A stretch of 64,000 nucleotides of DNA, from assembly GCA_002729415.1 (NCBI GenBank), contig PBXZ01000057.1:1-64000 (forward strand). The letters run 5' to 3'. Every line of letters starts with the position of its first letter. Within the stretch, counting starts at the first letter, position 1. This document shows positions 62,815-64,000 of this stretch, piece by piece. This stretch comes from UBA9662 sp002729415. GTDB taxonomy: Bacteria > Poribacteria > WGA-4E > UBA9662. The notes below the pieces were generated by a model. It worked only from the letters and a program-made list of their open reading frames with translations, was not told the origin of the DNA and searched no databases. The translations under genes were made by a program, and so were the position numbers.

Positions 62815-64000
62815 TTATCTTACGGATGNTGGTATATCCGCTGCGCAACGAAAGCCTATATCGTTTCCATGGTGGTTGGGCAAATAAAAGCTTCGATACG
62901 ATTGTGATGCATGTACTTGNTTAATTNCTGATGGGCCTCCCAGTACAATTCGNAAGGTTCTATTATCNTTGNCTTGNGNGTTAGCCTTGGGAANTCTTTT
63001 NTTATGATTTTCATTGTAAGAATCTAAACACCATTCTCTTAAGTTTCCTNACATATCATNTAGNCCATAACCGTTAGGNTAAGGTGTTCTAGCCAGNTTT
63101 TTTTCGGGTNACTTGCTGATATTAGCTACATCNTCTGTTGTTTCTANGCTGTTTCTANGANNTGNTCCNTNTTTCAAAACACCGCCGCGTGAAGCATACT
63201 CCCATTCGTCTTCTGTGGGTAAACGTTTTCCNATCCAGTTTGCGTATGCCATAGCGTCATACCAACTGATGTGAACCATGGAATGTNGATCAGTGGGAGC
63301 GTATGCTTTNATCTCGTCCCAGTTTGGGGCAGGATAGTGAGTAGCTTGGATAAATTTCTTATATTGAGCAACGGTTACTTCATGTTTGTCCATGTAGAAT
63401 GTATTGANATTTATTGTNTATGTATGGGGTTCGTTTTGCATGNTGTTTTGGTTTCTTATCTGCAANTTNCCGGAAGGNATTTTGACAACTTTGTTCATNG
63501 ATAAAGCAACGGTTTTAAANCGTCCNNTTGTTGTAACTGNGCTTTTGCTGTAATCGNTTNNGTTGTGTTNTGATTTTTTTTTATCTANGTTNTTTTTGCT
63601 NGCGATTTGGAACGGCTGGTTCAGGAGGGNGGTGTTCTTNTTATTCATAGCTAAGGCAACATTCTGAAATTTTCCTGCCTTCAGTGTGTTAACAGTGTNN
63701 AGTGGAGTGGATTGTGTTTGGATTTCCTCTTCTGGNAAAAAAGNTTCNTNTGGTATNTTAATATTTTTTTTCTGNGCCCANTTTGTTTTGAAAGTCTCCG
63801 ATCTTTCCTTTTTCTGGNTTTTNAATTTGGAATCTTGCCTTTGAAATAAGTCAATTACGATTCTGTTTGGATTGGTCAGTACAAAGATTTNCGGCTCAGC
63901 CGGGATGCGTAAAGGAAANGTGAATATAACCCGNTTATTAGGCAATTCGAGAAAATTCATGTTTTTTTCTAAAATTGGATTGAAGATGCTAATTTGAATA
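62815..64000 (-). CDS. AMIN-like plus SUMF1/FGE-sulfatase-domain protein lacking the FGE cysteine pair, 5' end cut
   Basis: The frame is open to the window edge, so the N-terminus is missing; an internal ATG lies at 63960. The first part has VIFxFPLRIPAEPxIFVLTN and NRIVIDLF, an AMIN-like beta strand pair as in envelope proteins. A variable linker rich in Lys, Asn and Gln leads to the SUMF1 domain: FYMDKHEVTVAQYKKFI, WYDAMAYANWxGKRLPTEDE, and WEYASRGG. GNLREWCLDSYNEN and GNDIGFRCAADIP close it. In true formylglycine-generating enzymes a catalytic Cys pair lies in the RSYCYRYRC-type segment before the GFRCA ending. Here that segment reads ASQSYRSFYLPNHHGND with no Cys. So it is probably not a functional sulfatase-maturing enzyme, but a non-catalytic SUMF1-fold protein. 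Confidence 0.8.
   Translation of the reverse strand, partial: IQISIFNPILEKNMNFLELPNXRVIFXFPLRIPAEPXIFVLTNPNRIVIDLFQRQDSKXKXQKKERSETFKTXWXQKKNIXIPXEXFXPEEEIQTQSTPXXTVNTLKAGKFQNVALAMNXKNTXLLNQPFQIXSKXNXDKKKSXHNXXDYSKSXVTTXGXFKTVALXMNKVVKXPSXXLQIRNQNXMQNEPHTXTINXNTFYMDKHEVTVAQYKKFIQATHYPAPNWDEXKAYAPTDXHSMVHISWYDAMAYANWXGKRLPTEDEWEYASRGGVLKXGXXXRNSXETTXDVANISKXPEKXLARTPXPNGYXLXDMXGNLREWCLDSYNENHXKRXPKANXQXXDNRTXRIVLGGPSXIXQVHASQSYRSFYLPNHHGNDIGFRCAADIPXSVR

Noticed and set aside
1..64000. tRNA, rRNA and riboswitch candidates in the longer gaps
   Set aside because: No cloverleaf with a GTTCGA-type T loop, rRNA core or known riboswitch core was seen by eye; a tRNAscan-SE or Infernal run would be decisive.

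Overview
The window is a bacterial chromosomal fragment, AT-leaning and densely coded, with Shine-Dalgarno-like sequences (GGAG, AGGAG) before most genes. The best taxonomic clue is the C-terminus of a 3166-residue secreted protein (23511-33011). It ends in a FlgD-like/type IX-type sorting module carrying NYPNPFNPETWIPFEL, a form I associate with Candidatus Poribacteria and related marine lineages. The gene content fits: many Gfo/Idh/MocA oxidoreductases, sugar-phosphate isomerase/epimerase TIM barrels, enolase-superfamily dehydratases, phytanoyl-CoA dioxygenases, a sulfatase and a DUF3604 protein. The assignment is inference. Ambiguous bases (N) are frequent, unevenly spread, and often at third codon positions, as in a consensus from a mixed population.

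Layout. 1-2.4 kb (minus): a phosphodiesterase/alkaline-phosphatase-superfamily protein cut by the left edge, and a DUF362 protein. 2.7-10.9 kb (plus): TIM-barrel isomerase, nucleoside hydrolase, beta/gamma-crystallin-like plus DUF1349-like protein, fumarylacetoacetate-hydrolase-family enzyme, isomerase, Gfo/Idh oxidoreductase, isomerase, and a MetE-core methyltransferase. 11.3-12.2 kb (minus): aldo/keto reductase. 12.5-16.9 kb (plus): two tandem TPR-glycosyltransferase paralogues and an overlapping NSUN/RsmB-type RNA methyltransferase. 17.1-23.5 kb (plus): PhyH dioxygenase, SDR, galactonate-dehydratase-like enzyme, a gene-poor gap, sulfatase, second PhyH. 23.5-33.0 kb: the giant beta-helix protein. 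33.4-40.8 kb (plus): FkbM methyltransferase, two Gfo/Idh oxidoreductases, creatininase-family enzyme, Nramp-related transporter, ManD-like dehydratase, converging on a PIG-L deacetylase (minus). 41.9-42.2 kb: frameshifted IS630-type transposase remnant next to a perfect palindrome. 42.7-45.3 kb (plus): steroid 5-alpha-reductase-like membrane enzyme, Gfo/Idh oxidoreductase, NIPSNAP protein. 45.3-49.1 kb (minus): Omp85-like barrel and BatA/VWA protein. 49.8-53.8 kb (plus): small membrane protein, large GAF protein, RsbW-like ATPase, STAS protein. 54.1-64 kb (minus): Ldh2-type dehydrogenase, DUF3604/PHP protein, orphan solute-binding protein, aldose epimerase, S1/P1-like metalloenzyme, phosphoglycerate mutase, SAM methyltransferase, PhyH dioxygenase, and an AMIN plus SUMF1-like protein reaching the right edge.

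Most genes look like catabolism of sugars and sugar acids from complex, possibly sulfated, glycans: sulfatase, epimerases, sugar dehydrogenases, gluconate-type dehydratases, aldose epimerase and dehydrogenases. Secreted and envelope proteins and a partner-switch-like signalling trio lie around them. No rRNA, tRNA or CRISPR array was recognised. Standouts are the giant beta-helix protein with its internal duplication, the crystallin-DUF1349 fusion, the 5-alpha-reductase homologue, an SUMF1-like protein without the FGE cysteine pair, and a STAS protein with arginine where the phospho-serine should be.
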